From: Nemertoderma westbladi
Lineage: Eukaryota > Xenacoelomorpha > Nemertodermatida > Nemertodermatidae
Assembly: GCA_032718475.1 (NCBI GenBank)
Contig: JAUCBJ010002587.1
Span: 1-64,000, forward strand
Direction: 5' to 3'
DNA length: 64,000 bases
Part shown: positions 19,496-34,536 of the stretch, piece after piece
How the letters are laid out: every line of letters starts with the position of its first letter
How positions within the stretch are numbered: position 1 is the stretch's first letter
Notes under the pieces: generated by a model
Told to the model about the DNA's origin: nothing
The model's database searches: none
What the model saw: the letters and a program-made list of their open reading frames with translations, nothing else
Made by a program: the position numbers and the translations under genes

Positions 19496-21401
19496 GATTA
19501 TTAACGTTAAATCGTGAAGATGAGATGGCCTAGCACCAGTGTCAGTTTGTACTTCAAAAACATTTTCCAAAAAAACTAAACATAGTAAAATAATCAGTAG
19601 GACCATTGTGATAATTATTTAAATTTCGCCGCGGTTACAACCACCAACCAATATGCAACTCTGTTTCGCAAGTTCCATGTAAATTCATCAATGTTTGGTT
19701 GCGAAATAGCAATAAATCTACCTCCATAATGAGAAAAGTCACTTTTCTCAAGACCGTTCGTTATCCTATATTGTAATTTGTGACGGCTGGTCTCCTATAC
19801 CTAGTACTATAATAATATATGAGGCAGCTCGAATGAAATCTCTGGCAAAGTTACCATTATTATAGTTATTGTATTTTATTTGTTTATATGAAAGACGTTT
19901 GTTTCTGTTGCATTGAAATTAACCTAGATGTAATTTAGGTGGAAAATGTTGTTGGAAAACTTTAATTTCTATTGATTTTGTGTTATTAGTCTCTACAAAG
20001 ACTCTGCGCCACGACTTTTTAGTGAACGTAAGCTTGCTAGACTTCTTGACGTAGAGTTTTATCGTTCGAGTCACACCATTGATATTAATTAATTTAACAG
20101 CTTGTATTATAGCTAGCACGTCTTCTTTATCCATCAAACGTTAAATTATATTGCCCATTGTTTTCTTTCGTACGGATTTATAATAATTAATTATTCTCGA
20201 CAAATACTAATAATAAACTCATAATCTTATAACGTGTAACATTATGTGTTCCGGGCGGGACATGGGTAGCGAATGTGATTGGTTGTGATTGTCAATCTGT
20301 TTGTCATTGAATTTGTAATGCAGTATTTTGGGAATATTTACTGGAGTTGCACATGGTGTGGTTATATAGTAAACAAAGTAATATTAATGAGAGTGTGAAA
20401 TCCTGTTGTAGATAGACAACACAAGACGACCTTCTTTATCTAAAACTTATCCTTTGCAAATATTCATAGTTCCTTCACTCTAGTTATACTTTGACTTAGA
20501 ATCTGCACTGCACTAAATTTCCTGGTTTTCATTTGGAAAACAATAAGGGGACTTAAACGCTGTTGGATTGATATTGAATGTTGTTTTAGTTAAATATTGG
20601 TCACTATTATAGTTAAATAGATTTTCCCTTATAAATAGTATTTAATGCCAATAATGTTGGAGATATTTTTTCTTACGATTGCCATTATCTATGATTTTCC
20701 GAATAGATTTAATATTATAATAATTAATTGTATCTACAATAATAATTAATACATAATAGATCCGTCTCGACCTCGGATTAACAAACCATTTATCCGGAAG
20801 TGTCAGTCATTACTTAAACGTTTAATTAATTGTTGGGCTTTATCGGTAGAAGGAGCGCTGGCGAAGATTCAAACCCAAATATTTTATACAATCCAGGGTA
20901 TATCAAGCATAAAAACTGAGCCAACAACCAATAAATATTTATTTATAGAATAAAAGTAATACCATTAACAATACGTAATAATATTGTGCAATAATATTTA
21001 TCGCTTTAATATTGTATTGTGGCGGTAGTACTGCCTTAATTTACGATATTATTGTTGGGGTGAGATCTAAATACAGTAGTTTTGTACTTCGTGTTATAAA
21101 ATTAAATGCCTCAGTCACGTTTTTATCTGATGTGGGGCGAGGGGCGGGGCGAGCCACGTGGGTGGGTCACTAATATTATTGGAAATAGTTTCCGAAGTCG
21201 TTGTTGTTGTTATGACGCGCGATCTCTCATAACGCGTCTCGGTGTATTTTTAAACGCCCGTGGATGACAGACCGACTGTCGGGTTTAACGAATTATTGGT
21301 CACTGACAATGACATTAAACAACAGGATAATTAATTCACACTTCCACCATAAACCCGCTCTTTTAGCTATAGTTTGCGTACAATTCGATTAACGGATTCA
21401 A

Positions 21402-21755
21402 CAACTAAGGTCCGTGTTCCACTGGCAGCACATGGGTCGTATGTCATTGGTCGTTTTCAGATGTTGTCTGAGTCCGTATGTCAAAAGTATAGCTCCCGTG
21501 CTCCATTGGTAATTCATTTCTTAAAAAATATAAGATGCGTCTCACATCTTTTCTCTATACCCTATTTTCTGGCTTGCTGCTACCCAAAGTAACCAATCAC
21601 AGGCCTCTTGCCGGATATAACACATGGGTCGTATGTCAAGTGGGACATAAAAACGACTTATGACATACCAGTGGAGACGCTCCAATTGAAACCAATATGC
21701 GTTCCATTATTTATTTCGACTTATGACATACGACTTACCAGTGGAGCACGGGAGG
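21402..21755. repeat. Inverted-repeat element with GTGCTCCACTGG ends
   Basis: CCCGTGCTCCATTGGTAA near 21496 pairs with TTACCAGTGGAGCACGGG at 21734-21751. A further direct copy, GTCCGTGTTCCACTGG, lies near 21409. Both arms carry GGGTCGTATGTCA or its complement. It is probably a MITE or two overlapping MITEs; the outer boundary is uncertain. Confidence 0.55.
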
Positions 21756-22969
21756 ACATATTTCGAAATGTGTATAATGTGTAATTTTTACGCGTTTAGA
21801 CTACCTCAGCTTCGCATAAACATTGTCGACGACGCTCAGTATATTTATCATGCGCTAAACCATTCAAATGAACAAAATATCTAAGAACTTCGATCATACG
21901 TGTCTTAATTTTCAATCACACCTGAATTTATCCCTGAACTCAGCAAAGTAGTGCGCATAACAGGTTGGCGTTGGTACTGTAGTAGCACCCTTGGTGTAAC
22001 CAACGCCAATATTATGCCCCTGCTGTTTCGTTGTGAAGAATACAAGTTTTAACTTTTCGGTCGGAATTTTATCGAAAATTTATATTAAGAATTTGTATTT
22101 TTTTGATCTTCTCCCTTGTAAGTGTTTTATCGTGTTTATATTCATTCATTTAATTTATTAACTTAGGTTACTGTTTGATTTCATTATTATGCAACTGTAG
22201 CCAATGACTTATTAATAGCCCTTCTGTGTCATGCAGCTGTTCATTATCTTACTCAATAACTATTGAATTAATTAAGGCCAAATATTTCAGAACAAGCAAT
22301 ATCATTTAGCCCTTTTTCAATTTCAACTGTTCAATACAATACATTGTAGAGCAGCTGCAGTAGTTATCATAATTGGTGGCAATATAATTAGTTCTACTGT
22401 AGGTTTTATTTACTATTATGGTTTTAAGTTTTATAAATTGTTTTGTATTTTACTGAAGACCTCATAGGAGGATTATATTATTATTATCGTTTGTTAATGG
22501 CTCAACGCTACGTGTCTCTTCCTAAACCCCGGATTTAAAAGTTAACGGAAAGGCTTTAATAAATGTTACGAACAATTTATCGGAAATAGGAAAAACAAAT
22601 AGCTGTAACTCGAAAGCAAATAAGATAAACTGTGGTTTGTAGCGTATATATTGAGTAGATCATACACAATTAACTTACATCGTGTTTCAACGACAACATC
22701 TTGTATATTTTTCTACATAAATTATTCTAATTATAATTGTTATATCGTATGTAATTTGCAGTTAATATTTTTATTTTTACAAATATTTAGTTTTGATACA
22801 TTGTAAATGTATTATTTTATTAAAAATATATCAAATATTGATGCATGACTTTGACGCATTCACATATTGGCGTCATGTTAAAGAAACATGGAAATAAGTG
22901 ACGATCGAGTAAAGATGTGGGTTCTTTAGTATTATTATTATTATTTTACTTACATTATTATAGTTTTAG

Positions 22970-25900
22970 AGTTGACCATCGTATTCCATTTTATTTCTAG
23001 AGGTCACCATCTATATTCCATTTTATTCACAGATGGGATCCTCTCTCTCTATTCCATTTTATTCACAGAGGTGACCATCTCTCTCTATTCCATTTTATTC
23101 ACAGAGGTGACCATCTCTCTCTATTCCATTTTATTCACAGAGGTGACCATCTCTCTCTATTCCATTTTATTCACAGAGGTGACCATCTCTCTCTATTCCA
23201 TTTTATTCACAGAGGTGACCATCTCTCTCTATTCCATTTTATTTACAGAGGTGACTTATACACAGAGGTGACCATCTTTTCTCTTCCATTTTATTCACTG
23301 AGATGACCATCTTCTCTATTCCATTTTATTCACATAGGTGACAATCTTCTCTATTCAATTTTATTCACAGAGTTGACCCTTCTCTCTCTATTCCATTTTA
23401 TTCACAGAGGTGACCATCTATCTATATTTCATTTTATTCACAGAGGTGACCATCTTCTCTATTCCATTTTATTCACATAGGTGACAATCTTCTCTATTCC
23501 ATTTTATTCACAGATGGGAACCTCTCTCTCTATTCAATTTTATTCACAGGGGTGACCATCTTCTCTATTCCATTTTATTCACAGAGGTGACCATCTTCTC
23601 TATTCCATTTTATTCACAGAGGTGACCATCTATCTCTATTCCATTTTATTCACAGAGGGGAGAATCTTCTCTATTCCATATTATTCACAGAGGTTAGCAT
23701 CTCTATTCCATTTTATTCACAGAGGTGACCATTTTCTCTATTCCATTTTATTCACAGAGGTGACAATCTTCTCTATTCTATTTTATTCACAGAGGTGACA
23801 ATCTTCTCTATTCCATTTTATTCACAGAGGTGACCATCTTCTCTATTCCATTTTATTCACAGAGGTGACCATCTTCTCTATTCCATTTTATTCACAGAGG
23901 TGACAATCTTCTCTATTCCATTTTATTCACAGAGGGGACAATCTTCTCTATTCCATATTATTCACAGAGGTTAGCATCTCTATTCCATTTTATTCACAGA
24001 GGTGACAATCTTCTCTATTCCATTTTATTCACAGAGGTGACAATCTTCTCTATTCCATATTATTCACAGAGGTTAGCATCTCTATTCCATTTTATTCACA
24101 GAGGTGACAATCTTCTCTATTCCATTTTATTCACAGAGGTGACCATTTTCTCTATTCCATTTTATTCACAGAGGTGACAATCTTCTCTATTCTATTTTAT
24201 TCACAGAGGTGACAATCTTCTCTATTCCATTTTATTCACAGAGGTGACCATCTTCTCTATTCCATTTTATTCACAGAGGTGACCATCTTCTCTATTCCAT
24301 TTTATTCACAGAGGTGACCATCTATCTCTATTCCATTTTATTCACAGAGGGGACAATCTTCTCTATTCCATATTATTCACAGAGGTTAGCATCTCTATTC
24401 CATTTTATTCACAGAGGTGACCATCTTCTCTATTCCATTTTATTCACAGAGGTGACAATCTTATCTATTCTATTTTATTCACAGAGGTGACAATCTTCTC
24501 TATTCCATTTTATTCACAGAGGTGACCATCTTCTCTATTCCATTTTATTCACAGAGGTGACAATCTTCTCTATTCCATATTATTCACAGAGGTTAGCATC
24601 TCTATTCCATTTTATTCACAGAGGTGACCATTTTCTCTATTCCATTTTATTCACAGAGGTGACAATCTTCTCTATTCTATTTTATTCACAGAGGTGACAA
24701 TCTTCTCTATTCCATTTTATTCACAGAGGTGACCATCTTCTCTATTCCATTTTATTCACAGAGGTGACAATCTTCTCTATTCCATATTATTCACAGAGGT
24801 TAGCATCTCTATTCCATTTTATTCACAGAGGTGACAATCTTATCTATTCTATTATATTCACAGAGGTGACAATCTTCTCTATTCCATTTTATTCACAGAG
24901 GTGACAATCTTCTCTATTCCATTTTATTCACAGAGGTGACAATCTTCTCTATTCCATATTATTCACAGAGGTTAGCATCTCTATTCCATTTTATTCACAG
25001 AGGTGACAATCTTCTCTATTCCATTTTATTCACAGAGGTGACCATTTTCTCTATTCCATTTTATTCACAGAGGTGACAATCTTCTCTATTCCATTTTATT
25101 CACAGAGGTGACCATCTTCTCTATTCCATTTTATTCACAGAGGTGACCATCTTCTCTATTCCATTTTATTCACAGAGGTGACCATCTATCTCTATTCCAT
25201 TTTATTCACAGAGGGGACAATCTTCTCTATTCCATATTATTCACAGAGGTTAGCATCTCTATTCCATTTTATTCACAGAGGTGACCATCTTCTCTATTCC
25301 ATTTTATTCACAGAGGTGACCATCTTCTCTATTCCATTTTATTCACAGAGGTGACCATCTATCTCTATTCCATTTTATTCACAGAGGGGACAATCTTCTC
25401 TATTCCATATTATTCTCAGAGGTTAGCATCTCTATTCCATTTTATTCACAGAGGTGACAATCTTCTCTATTCCATTTTATTCACAGAGGTGACCATTTTC
25501 TCTATTCCATTTTATTCACAGAGGTGACAATCTTCTCTATTCTATTTTATTCACAGAGGTGACAATCTTCTCTATTCCATTTTATTCACAGAGGTGACCA
25601 TCTTCTCTATTCCATTTTATTCACAGAGGTGACCATCTTCTCTATTCCATTTTATTCACAGAGGTGACCATCTATCTCTATTCCATTTTATTCACAGAGG
25701 GGACAATCTTCTCTATTCCATATTATTCACAGAGGTTAGCATCTCTATTCCATTTTATTCACAGAGGTGACCATCTTCTCTATTCCATTTTATTCACAGA
25801 GGTGACAATCTTCTCTATTCTATTTTATTCACAGAGGTGACAATCTTCTCTATTCCATTTTATTCAAAGAGGTGACCATCTTCTCTATTCCATTTTATTC

Positions 25901-28900
25901 ACAGAGGTGACAATCTTCTCTATTCCATTTTATTCACAGAGGGGACAATCTTCTCTATTCCATATTATTCACAGAGGTTAGCATCTCTATTCCATTTTAT
26001 TCACAGAGGTGACCATCTTCTCTATTCCATTTTATTCACAGAGGTGACCATCTATCTCTATTCCATTTTATTCACAGAGGGGACAATCTTCTCTATTCCA
26101 TATTATTCACAGAGGTTAGCATCTCTATTCCATTTTATTCACAGAGGGGACAATCTTCTCTATTCCATTTTATTCACAGAGGTGACAATCTTCTCTATTC
26201 CATTTTATTCACAGAGGGGACAATCTTCTCTATTCCATTTTATTCACAGAGGTGACCATCTTCTCTATTCCATTTTATTCGCAGAGGTGACCATCTATCT
26301 CTATTCCATTTTATTCACAGAGGGGACAATCTTCTCTATTCCATATTATTCACAGAGGTTAGCATCTCTATTCCATTTTATTCACAGAGGGGACAATCTT
26401 CTCTATTCCATTTTATTCACAGAGGTGACAATCTTCTCTATTCCATTTTATTCACAGAGGGGACAATCTTCTCTATTCCATTTTATTCACAGAGGTGACA
26501 ATCTTCTCTATTCTATTTTATTCACAGAGGTGACAATCTTCTCTATTCCATTTTATTCAAAGAGGTGACCATCTTCTCTATTCCATTTTATTCACAGAGG
26601 TGACAATCTTCTCTATTCCATTTTATTCACAGAGGGGACAATATTCTCTATTCCATATTATTTACAGAGGTTAGCATCTCTATTCCATTTTATTCACAGA
26701 GGTGACAATCTTCTCTATTCCATATTATTCACAGAGGTTAGCATCTCTATTCCATTTTATTCACAGAGGTGACCATCTATCTCTATTCCATTTTATTCAC
26801 AGAGGTGACCATCTATCTCTATTCCATTTTATTCTCAGAGGTGACCATCTATCTCTATTCCATTTTATTCACAGAGGTGACCATCTATCTATATTCCATT
26901 TTATTCACAGAGGTGACCATCTATCTATATTCCATTTTATTCACAGAGGGGACAATCTTCTCTATTCCATTTTATTCACAGAGGTGACAATCTTCTCTAT
27001 TCCATTTTATTCACAGAGGGGACAATCTTCTCTATTCCATTTTATTCACAGAGGGGACAATCTTCTCTATTCCATATTATTCACAGAGGTTAGCATCTCT
27101 ATTCCATTTTATTCACAGAGGTGACAATCTTCTCTATTCCATATTATTCACAGAGGTTAGCATCTCTATTCCATTTTATTCACAGAGGTGACAATCTTCT
27201 CTATTCCATTTTATTCACAGAGGGGACAATCTTCTCCATTCCATTTTATTCACAGAGGGGACAATCTTCTCTATTCCATATTATTCACAGAGGTTAGCAT
27301 CTCTATTCCATTTTATTCACAGAGGTGACAATCTTCTCTATTCCATTTTATTCACAGAGGTGACCATCTTCTCTATTCCATATTATTCACAGAGGTTAGC
27401 ATCTCAATTCTATTTTATTCACAGAGGTGACAATTTATCTCTATTTCATTTTATTCACAGATAATTCCATTTTATTCACAGAGGGGACAATCTTCTCTAT
27501 TCCATTTTATTCACAGAGGTGACCATCTTCTCTATTCCATTTTATTCGCAGAGGTGACCATCTATCTCTATTCCATTTTATTCACAGAGGGGACAATCTT
27601 CTCTATTCCATATTATTCACAGAGGTTAGCATCTCTATTCCATTTTATTCACAGAGGGGACAATCTTCTCTATTCCATTTTATTCACAGAGGTGACAATC
27701 TTCTCTATTCCATTTTATTCACAGAGGGGACAATCTTCTCTATTCCATTTTATTCACAGAGGTGACAATCTTCTCTATTCTATTTTATTCACAGAGGTGA
27801 CAATCTTCTCTATTCCATTTTATTCAAAGAGGTGACCATCTTCTCTATTCCATTTTATTCACAGAGGTGACAATCTTCTCTATTCCATTTTATTCACAGA
27901 GGGGACAATATTCTCTATTCCATTTTATTCACAGAGGTGACAATCTTCTCTATTCCATTTTATTCACAGAGGGGACAATATTCTCTATTCCATATTATTT
28001 ACAGAGGTTAGCATCTCTATTCCATTTTATTCACAGAGGTGACAATCTTCTCTATTCCATATTATTCACAGAGGTTAGCATCTCTATTCCATTTTATTCA
28101 CAGAGGTGACCATCTATCTCTATTCCATTTTATTCACAGAGGTGACCATCTATCTCTATTCCATTTTATTCTCAGAGGTGACCATCTATCTCTATTCCAT
28201 TTTATTCACAGAGGTGACCATCTATCTATATTCCATTTTATTCACAGAGGTGACCATCTATCTATATTCCATTTTATTCACAGAGGGGACAATCTTCTCT
28301 ATTCCATTTTATTCACAGAGGTGACAATCTTCTCTATTCCATTTTATTCACAGAGGGGACAATCTTCTCTATTCCATTTTATTCACAGAGGGGACAATCT
28401 TCTCTATTCCATATTATTCACAGAGGTTAGCATCTCTATTCCATTTTATTCACAGAGGTGACAATCTTCTCTATTCCATATTATTCACAGAGGTTAGCAT
28501 CTCTATTCCATTTTATTCACAGAGGTGACAATCTTCTCTATTCCATTTTATTCACAGAGGGGACAATCTTCTCTATTCCATTTTATTCACAGAGGGGACA
28601 ATCTTCTCTATTCCATATTATTCACAGAGGTTAGCATCTCTATTCCATTTTATTCACAGAGGTGACAATCTTCTCTATTCCATTTTATTCACAGAGGTGA
28701 CCATCTTCTCTATTCCATATTATTCACAGAGGTTAGCATCTCAATTCTATTTTATTCACAGAGGTGACAATTTATCTCTATTTCATTTTATTCACAGATA
28801 ATTCCATTTTATTCACAGAGGTGACCATCTTCTCTATTCCATTTTATTCACAGATGGGATCCTCTCTCTCTATTCTATTTTATTCACAGAGGTGACCATC

Positions 28901-31900
28901 TATCTATATTCCATTTTATTCACAGAGGTGACCATCTTCTCTATTCCATTTTATTCACAGAGGTGACCATCTTCTCAATTCCATTTTATTCAAAGAGGTG
29001 ACCATCTTCTCTATTCCATTTTATTCACAGAGGTGACCATCTATCTCTATTCCATTTTATTCACAGAGGTGACCATCTCTATTCCATTTTATTCACAGAG
29101 GTGACCATCTTCTCAATTCCATTTTATTCAAAGAGGTGACCATCGTCTCTATTCCATTTTATTCACAGAGGTGACCATCTATCTCTATTCCATTTTATTC
29201 ACAGATAATTCCATTTTATTCACAGAGTCTCTCTCTATTCCATTTTATTCACAGAGGTGACCATCTATCTCTATTCCATTTTATTCACAGAGGTGACCAT
29301 CTATCTCTATTCCATTTTATTCACAGAGGTGACCATCTTCTCTATTTCATTTTATTCACAGAGGTGACCATCTCTCTCTATTCCATTTTATTCACAGAGG
29401 TGACCATCTCTCTCTATTCCGTTTCATTCACAGATAATTCCATTTTATTCACAGAGGTGACCATCTATCTCTTTCTTTTTATTCACAGAGGTGACCATCT
29501 CTCTCTATTCCATTTTATTCACAGAGGTGACAATCTTCTCTATTCCATTTTATTAACAGAGGTGACCATCTCTCTCTATTCCATTTTATTCACAGAGAAT
29601 TCCATTTTATTCACAGAGGTGACCATCTTCTCTATTTCATTTTATTCACAGAGGTGACCATCTATTTCTATTCCATTTTATTCACAGAGGTGACCATCTA
29701 TCTCTATTCCATTTTATTCACAGAGGTACCATCTTCTCTATTCCATTTTATTCACAGAGGTGACCATCTCTCTCTATTCCATTTTATTCACAGAGAATTC
29801 CATTTTATTCACAGAGGTGACCATCTATCTCTTTCTTTTTATTCACAGAGGTGACCATCTCTCTCTATTCCATTTTATTCACAGAGGTGACAATCTTCTC
29901 TATTCCATTTTATTCACAGAGGTGACCATCTCTCTCTATTCCATTTTATTCACAGAGAATTCCATTTTATTCACAGAGGTGACCATCTTCTCTATTTCAT
30001 TTTATTCACAGAGGTGACCATCTTCTCTATTCCATTTTATTCACAGAGGTGACCATCTCTCTCTATTCCATTTTATTCACAGAGGTGCCATCTCCTCTAT
30101 TCCATTTTATTCACAGAGGTGACCATCTCTCTCTTTTCCATTTTATTCACAGAGGTGACCATCTATCTCTATTCCATTTTATTCACAGAGGTGACCATCT
30201 ATCTCTATTCCATTTTATTCACAGAGGTGACCATCTTCTCTATTCCATTTTATTCACAGAGGTGACCATCTCTCTCTATTCCATTTTATTCACAGAGAAT
30301 TCCATTTTATTCACAGAGATGACCATATATCTTTATTACATTTTATTCACAGAGGTGACCATCTATCTCTATTCCATTTTATTCACAGAGGTGCCATCTC
30401 CTCTATTCCATTTTATTCACAGAGGTGACCATCTCTCTCTATTCCATTTTATTCACAGAGAATTCCATTTTATTCACAGAGATGACCATCTATTTCTATT
30501 CCATTTTATTCACAGAGGTGACCATCTATCTCTATTCCATTTTATTCACAGAGGTGCCATCTCCTCTATTCCATTTTATTCACAGAGAATTCCATTTTAT
30601 TCACAGAGGTGACCATCTATCTCTATTCCATTTTATTCACAGAGGTGACCATCTATCTCTATTCCATTTTATTCACAGAGGTGACCATCTATCTCTATTC
30701 CATTTTATTCACAGAGGTGACCATCTTCTCTATTCCATTTTATTCACAGAGGTGACCATCTCTCTCTATTCCATTTTATTCACAGAGAATTCCATTTTAT
30801 TCACAGAGATGACCATCTATCTCTATTCCATTTTATTCACAGAGGTGACCATCTATCTCTATTCCATTTTATTCACAGAGGTGGCCATCTTCTCTATTCC
30901 AATTTATTCACAGAGCTGACCATCTCTCTCTATTCCATTTTATTCACAGAGAATTCCATTTTATTCACAGAGGTGACCGACCATCTATCTCTATTCCATT
31001 TTATTCACAGAGGTGACCATCTTCTCTATTCCATTTTATTCACAGAGGTTACCATCTCTCTCTATTCCATTTTATTCACAGAGAATTCCATTTTATTCAC
31101 AGAGGTGACCATCTATCTCTATTCCATTTTATTTACAGAGGTGACCATCTCTCTCTATTCAATTTTATTCACAGAGGTGACCATCTTTCTCTATTCCATT
31201 TTATTCACAGAGGTGACCATCTATCTCTATTCCATTTTATTTACAGAGGTGACCATATCTCTCTATTCAATTTTATTCACAGAGGTGACCATCTATCTCT
31301 ATTCCATTTTATTTACAGAGGTGACCATATCTCTCTATTCAATTTTATTCACAGAGGTGACCATCTATCTCTATTCCATTTTATTCACAGAGGTGACCAT
31401 CTATCTCAATTCCATTTTATTCACAGAGGTGACCATCTCTATTCCATTTTATTCTCAGAGGTGACCATCTATCTCTATTCCATTTTATTCACAGAGAATT
31501 CCATTTTATTCACAGAGATGACCATCTATCTCTATTCAATTTTATTCACAGAGGTGACCATCTATCTATATTCCATTTTATTCACAGAGGTGACCATCTA
31601 TCTCTATTCCATTTTATTCACAGAGGTGACCATCTATCTCTATTCCATTTTATTCTCAGAGGTGACCATCTATCTCTATTCCATTTTATTCACAGAGGTG
31701 ACCATCTATCTATATTCCATTTTATTCACAGAGGTGACCATCTATCTATATTCCATTTTATTCACAGAGGTGACCATCTATCTCTATTCCATTTTATTCA
31801 CAGAGGTGACCATCTATCTCTATTCCATTTTATTCACAGAGGTGACCATCTATCTCTATTCCATTTTATTCACAGAGGTGACCATCTATCTATATTCCAT

Positions 31901-34331
31901 TTTATTCACAGAGGTGACCATCTATCTATATTCTATTTTATTCACAGAGGTGACCATCTCTCTCTATTCCATTTTACTCACAGAGGTGACCATCTTCTCT
32001 ATTCCATTTTATTCACAGAGGTGACCATCTCTCTCTATTCCATTCTATTCACAGAGGTGACCATCTATCTCTATTCCATTTTATTCACAGAGGTGACCAT
32101 CTCTCTCTATTCCATTTTATTCACAGAGAATTCCATTTTATTCACAGAGGGGACCATCTCTCTCTATTCCATTTTATTCACAGAGGTGACCATCTCTCTC
32201 TATTACATTTTATTCACAGAGGTGACCATATCTCTCTATTCCATTTTATTCACAGAGGTGACCATCTATCTCTATTCCATTTTATTCACAGAGGTGACCA
32301 TCCTCTCTATTCCATTTTATTCACAGAGGTGACCATATCTCTCTATTCCATTTTATTCACAGAGGTGACCATCTCTCTCTATTCCATTTTATTCACAGAG
32401 GTGACATCTATCTCTATTCCATTTTATTCACAGAGGTGACCATCTATCTCTATTCCATTTTATTCACAGAGGTGACCATCTATCTCTATTCCATTTTATT
32501 CACAGAGGTGACCATCTATCTCTATTACATTTTATTCACAGAGGTGACCATATCTCTCTATTCCATTTTATTCACAGAGGTGACCATCTCTCTCTATTCC
32601 ATTTTATTCACAGAGGTGACCATCTATCTCTATTCCATTTTATTCACAGAGGTGACCATCTATCTCTATTCCATTTTATTCACAGAGGTGACCATCTCTC
32701 TCTATTACATTTTATTCACAGAGGTGACCATATCTCTCTATTCCATTTTATTCACAGAGGTGACCATCTATCTCTATTCCATTTTATTCACAGAGGTGAC
32801 CATCCTCTCTATTCCATTTTATTCACAGAGGTGACCATATCTCTCTATTACATTTTATTCACAGAGGTGACCATATCTCTCTATTCCATTTTATTCACAG
32901 AGGTGGCCATCTCTCTCTATTCCATTTTATTCACAGAGGTGACCATCTATCTCTATTCCATTTTATTCACAGAGGTAACCATCTATCTCTATTCCATTTT
33001 ATTCACAGAGGTGACCATCTATCTCTATTCCATTTTATTCACAGAGGTGACCATCCTCTCTATTCCATTTTATTCACAGAGGTGACCATCTCTCTCTATT
33101 CCATTTTATTCACAGAGGTGACCATCTCTCTCTATTACATTTTATTCACAGAGGTGACCATATCTCTCTATTCCATTTTATTCACAGAGGTGACCATCTA
33201 TCTCTATTCTATTTTATTCACAGAGGTGACCATCTCTCTCTATTCCATTTTATTCACAGAGGAGACCATCTCTCTCTATTCCATTTTATTCACAGAGGTG
33301 ACCATCCTCTCTATTCCATTTTATTCACAGAGGTGACCATATCTCTCTATTCCATTTTATTCACAGAGGTGACCATCCTCTCTATTCCATTTTATTCACA
33401 GAGGTGACCATCTCTCTCTATTACATTTTATTCACAGAGGTGACCATATCTCTCTATTCCATTTTATTCACAGAGGTGACCATCTATCTCTATTCCATTT
33501 TATTCACAGAGGTGACCATCTCTCTCTATTCCATTTTATTCACAGAGGTGACCATCTCTCTCTATTCCATTTTATTCACAGAGGTGACCATCTCTCTCTA
33601 TTCCATTTTATTCACAGAGGTGACCATCTCTCTCTATTCCATTTTATTCACAGAGGTGACCATCTCTCTCTATTACATTTTATTCACAGAGGTGACAATC
33701 TTCTCTATTACATTTTATTCACAGAGGTGACCATATCTCTCTATTCCATTTTATTCACAGAGGTGACCATCTCTCTCTATTACATTTTATTCACAGAGGT
33801 GACCATATCTCTCTATTCCATTTTATTCACAGAGGTGACCATCTATCTCTATTCCATTTTATTCACAGAGGTGACCATCTATCTCTATCCCATTTTATTC
33901 ACAGAGGTGACCATCTCTCTCTATTACATTTTATTCACAGAGGTGACAATCTTCTCTATTATATTTTATTCGAGGTGACCATATCTCTCTATTCCATTTT
34001 ATTCACAGAGGTGACCATCTCTCTCTATTCCATTTTATTCACAGAGGTGACCATCTTCTCTATTCCATTTTATTCACAGAGGTGACCATCTATCTCTATT
34101 CCATGTTATTCACAGAGGTGACCATCTCTTTCTATTACATTTTATTCACAGAGGTGACCATCTCTCTCTATTACATTTTATTCACAGAGGTGACCATCTA
34201 TCTCTATTCCATTTTATTCACAGAGGTGACCATATCTCTCTATTCCATTTTATTCACAGAGGTGACCATCTCTCTCTATTACATTTTATTCACAGAGGTG
34301 ACCATCTATCTCTATTCCATTTTATTCACAG
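22970..34331 (+). repeat. Array 3: 11.4-kb minisatellite made of the exon E 3' splice junction
   Basis: Roughly 320 copies of a 32-36-bp unit. Each is CTCTATTCCATTTTATTCAC plus AG, then AGGTGACCATCT. The part after CACAG is identical to the first 13-14 nt of exon E (AGGTGACCATCTAT), so each unit is a 3' splice site with its exon start. Variants include AGGTTAGCATC (32 bp), AGGGGACAATC and CACAGAGAATTCC inserts. The left half is mostly 35-bp units and the right half mostly 36-bp units. The last seven units (34080-34331) are all 36 bp, and in the exon E frame they read GDHLSLFHFIHR repeats without a stop. A higher-order duplication places 26702-27480 again at 28039-28817 (offset 1337 bp). The long open frames are a by-product of period and composition, not genes. 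Confidence 0.96.
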
Positions 34332-34536
34332 AGGTGACCATCTATATGCCTTCTTCCTTCAATGGTCTCCATCTATATATGGGAAGGAATGCGATGACAC
34401 CGACTACAATGTTAGTGACCATGGCTTTGTTGTCGTGGAAACGACTGACCAGGATGAGCCGGTTATGTCAGCAGACTATAGTTCCTATGGAGACAGACCG
34501 GAAGCTCTGGCCATCGAGGTCAAAAAAGATTGGGAG
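34332..34536 (+). CDS. OXR1: OXR1 exon E: DHLYAFFLQWSP segment
   Basis: 205 nt, one base completing the Glu codon from exon D and then 68 codons. It encodes GDHLYAFFLQWSPSIYG, an acidic stretch, HGFVVVE and a C-terminal KKDWE. These correspond to TDHLYAFFIQWSPEIY, GFIVVKK and REWE in vertebrate OXR1. The acceptor is the last CACAG of array 3 and the donor GAG|GTGCGT. The frame shared with the array (GDHL) shows which of the two AGs is used: splicing two bases later at CACAGAG would bring in a stop (TGA). Exon E ends phase 0 and joins the exon at 35241. Confidence 0.93.

Larger units (their letters stand above)
16209..22969. other. OXR1 intron D-E, part before the array
   Basis: 6.8 kb of AT-rich intron with no exon found; exons D and E agree in phase, so none is required. 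It holds GTCTGT-family fragments (17330-17500), a 17-bp array (17617-17861) and a 29-bp direct duplication (18134-18191). A pair of related segments starts TGCCAAGTTTCAG near 18308 and 18454. A poly-C run near 18651, a reverse copy of the dispersed family (19385-19495) and an inverted-repeat element (21402-21755) complete it. Confidence 0.65.

Noticed and set aside
20843-20895. tRNA-like segment with GATTCAAACCC
   Set aside because: The spacing to any A-box-like stretch is too short and no stems form; too weak to call.
22970-34331. CRISPR array
   Set aside because: Units of 32-36 bp repeat without unique spacers, there are no cas genes, and the locus is an animal intron.
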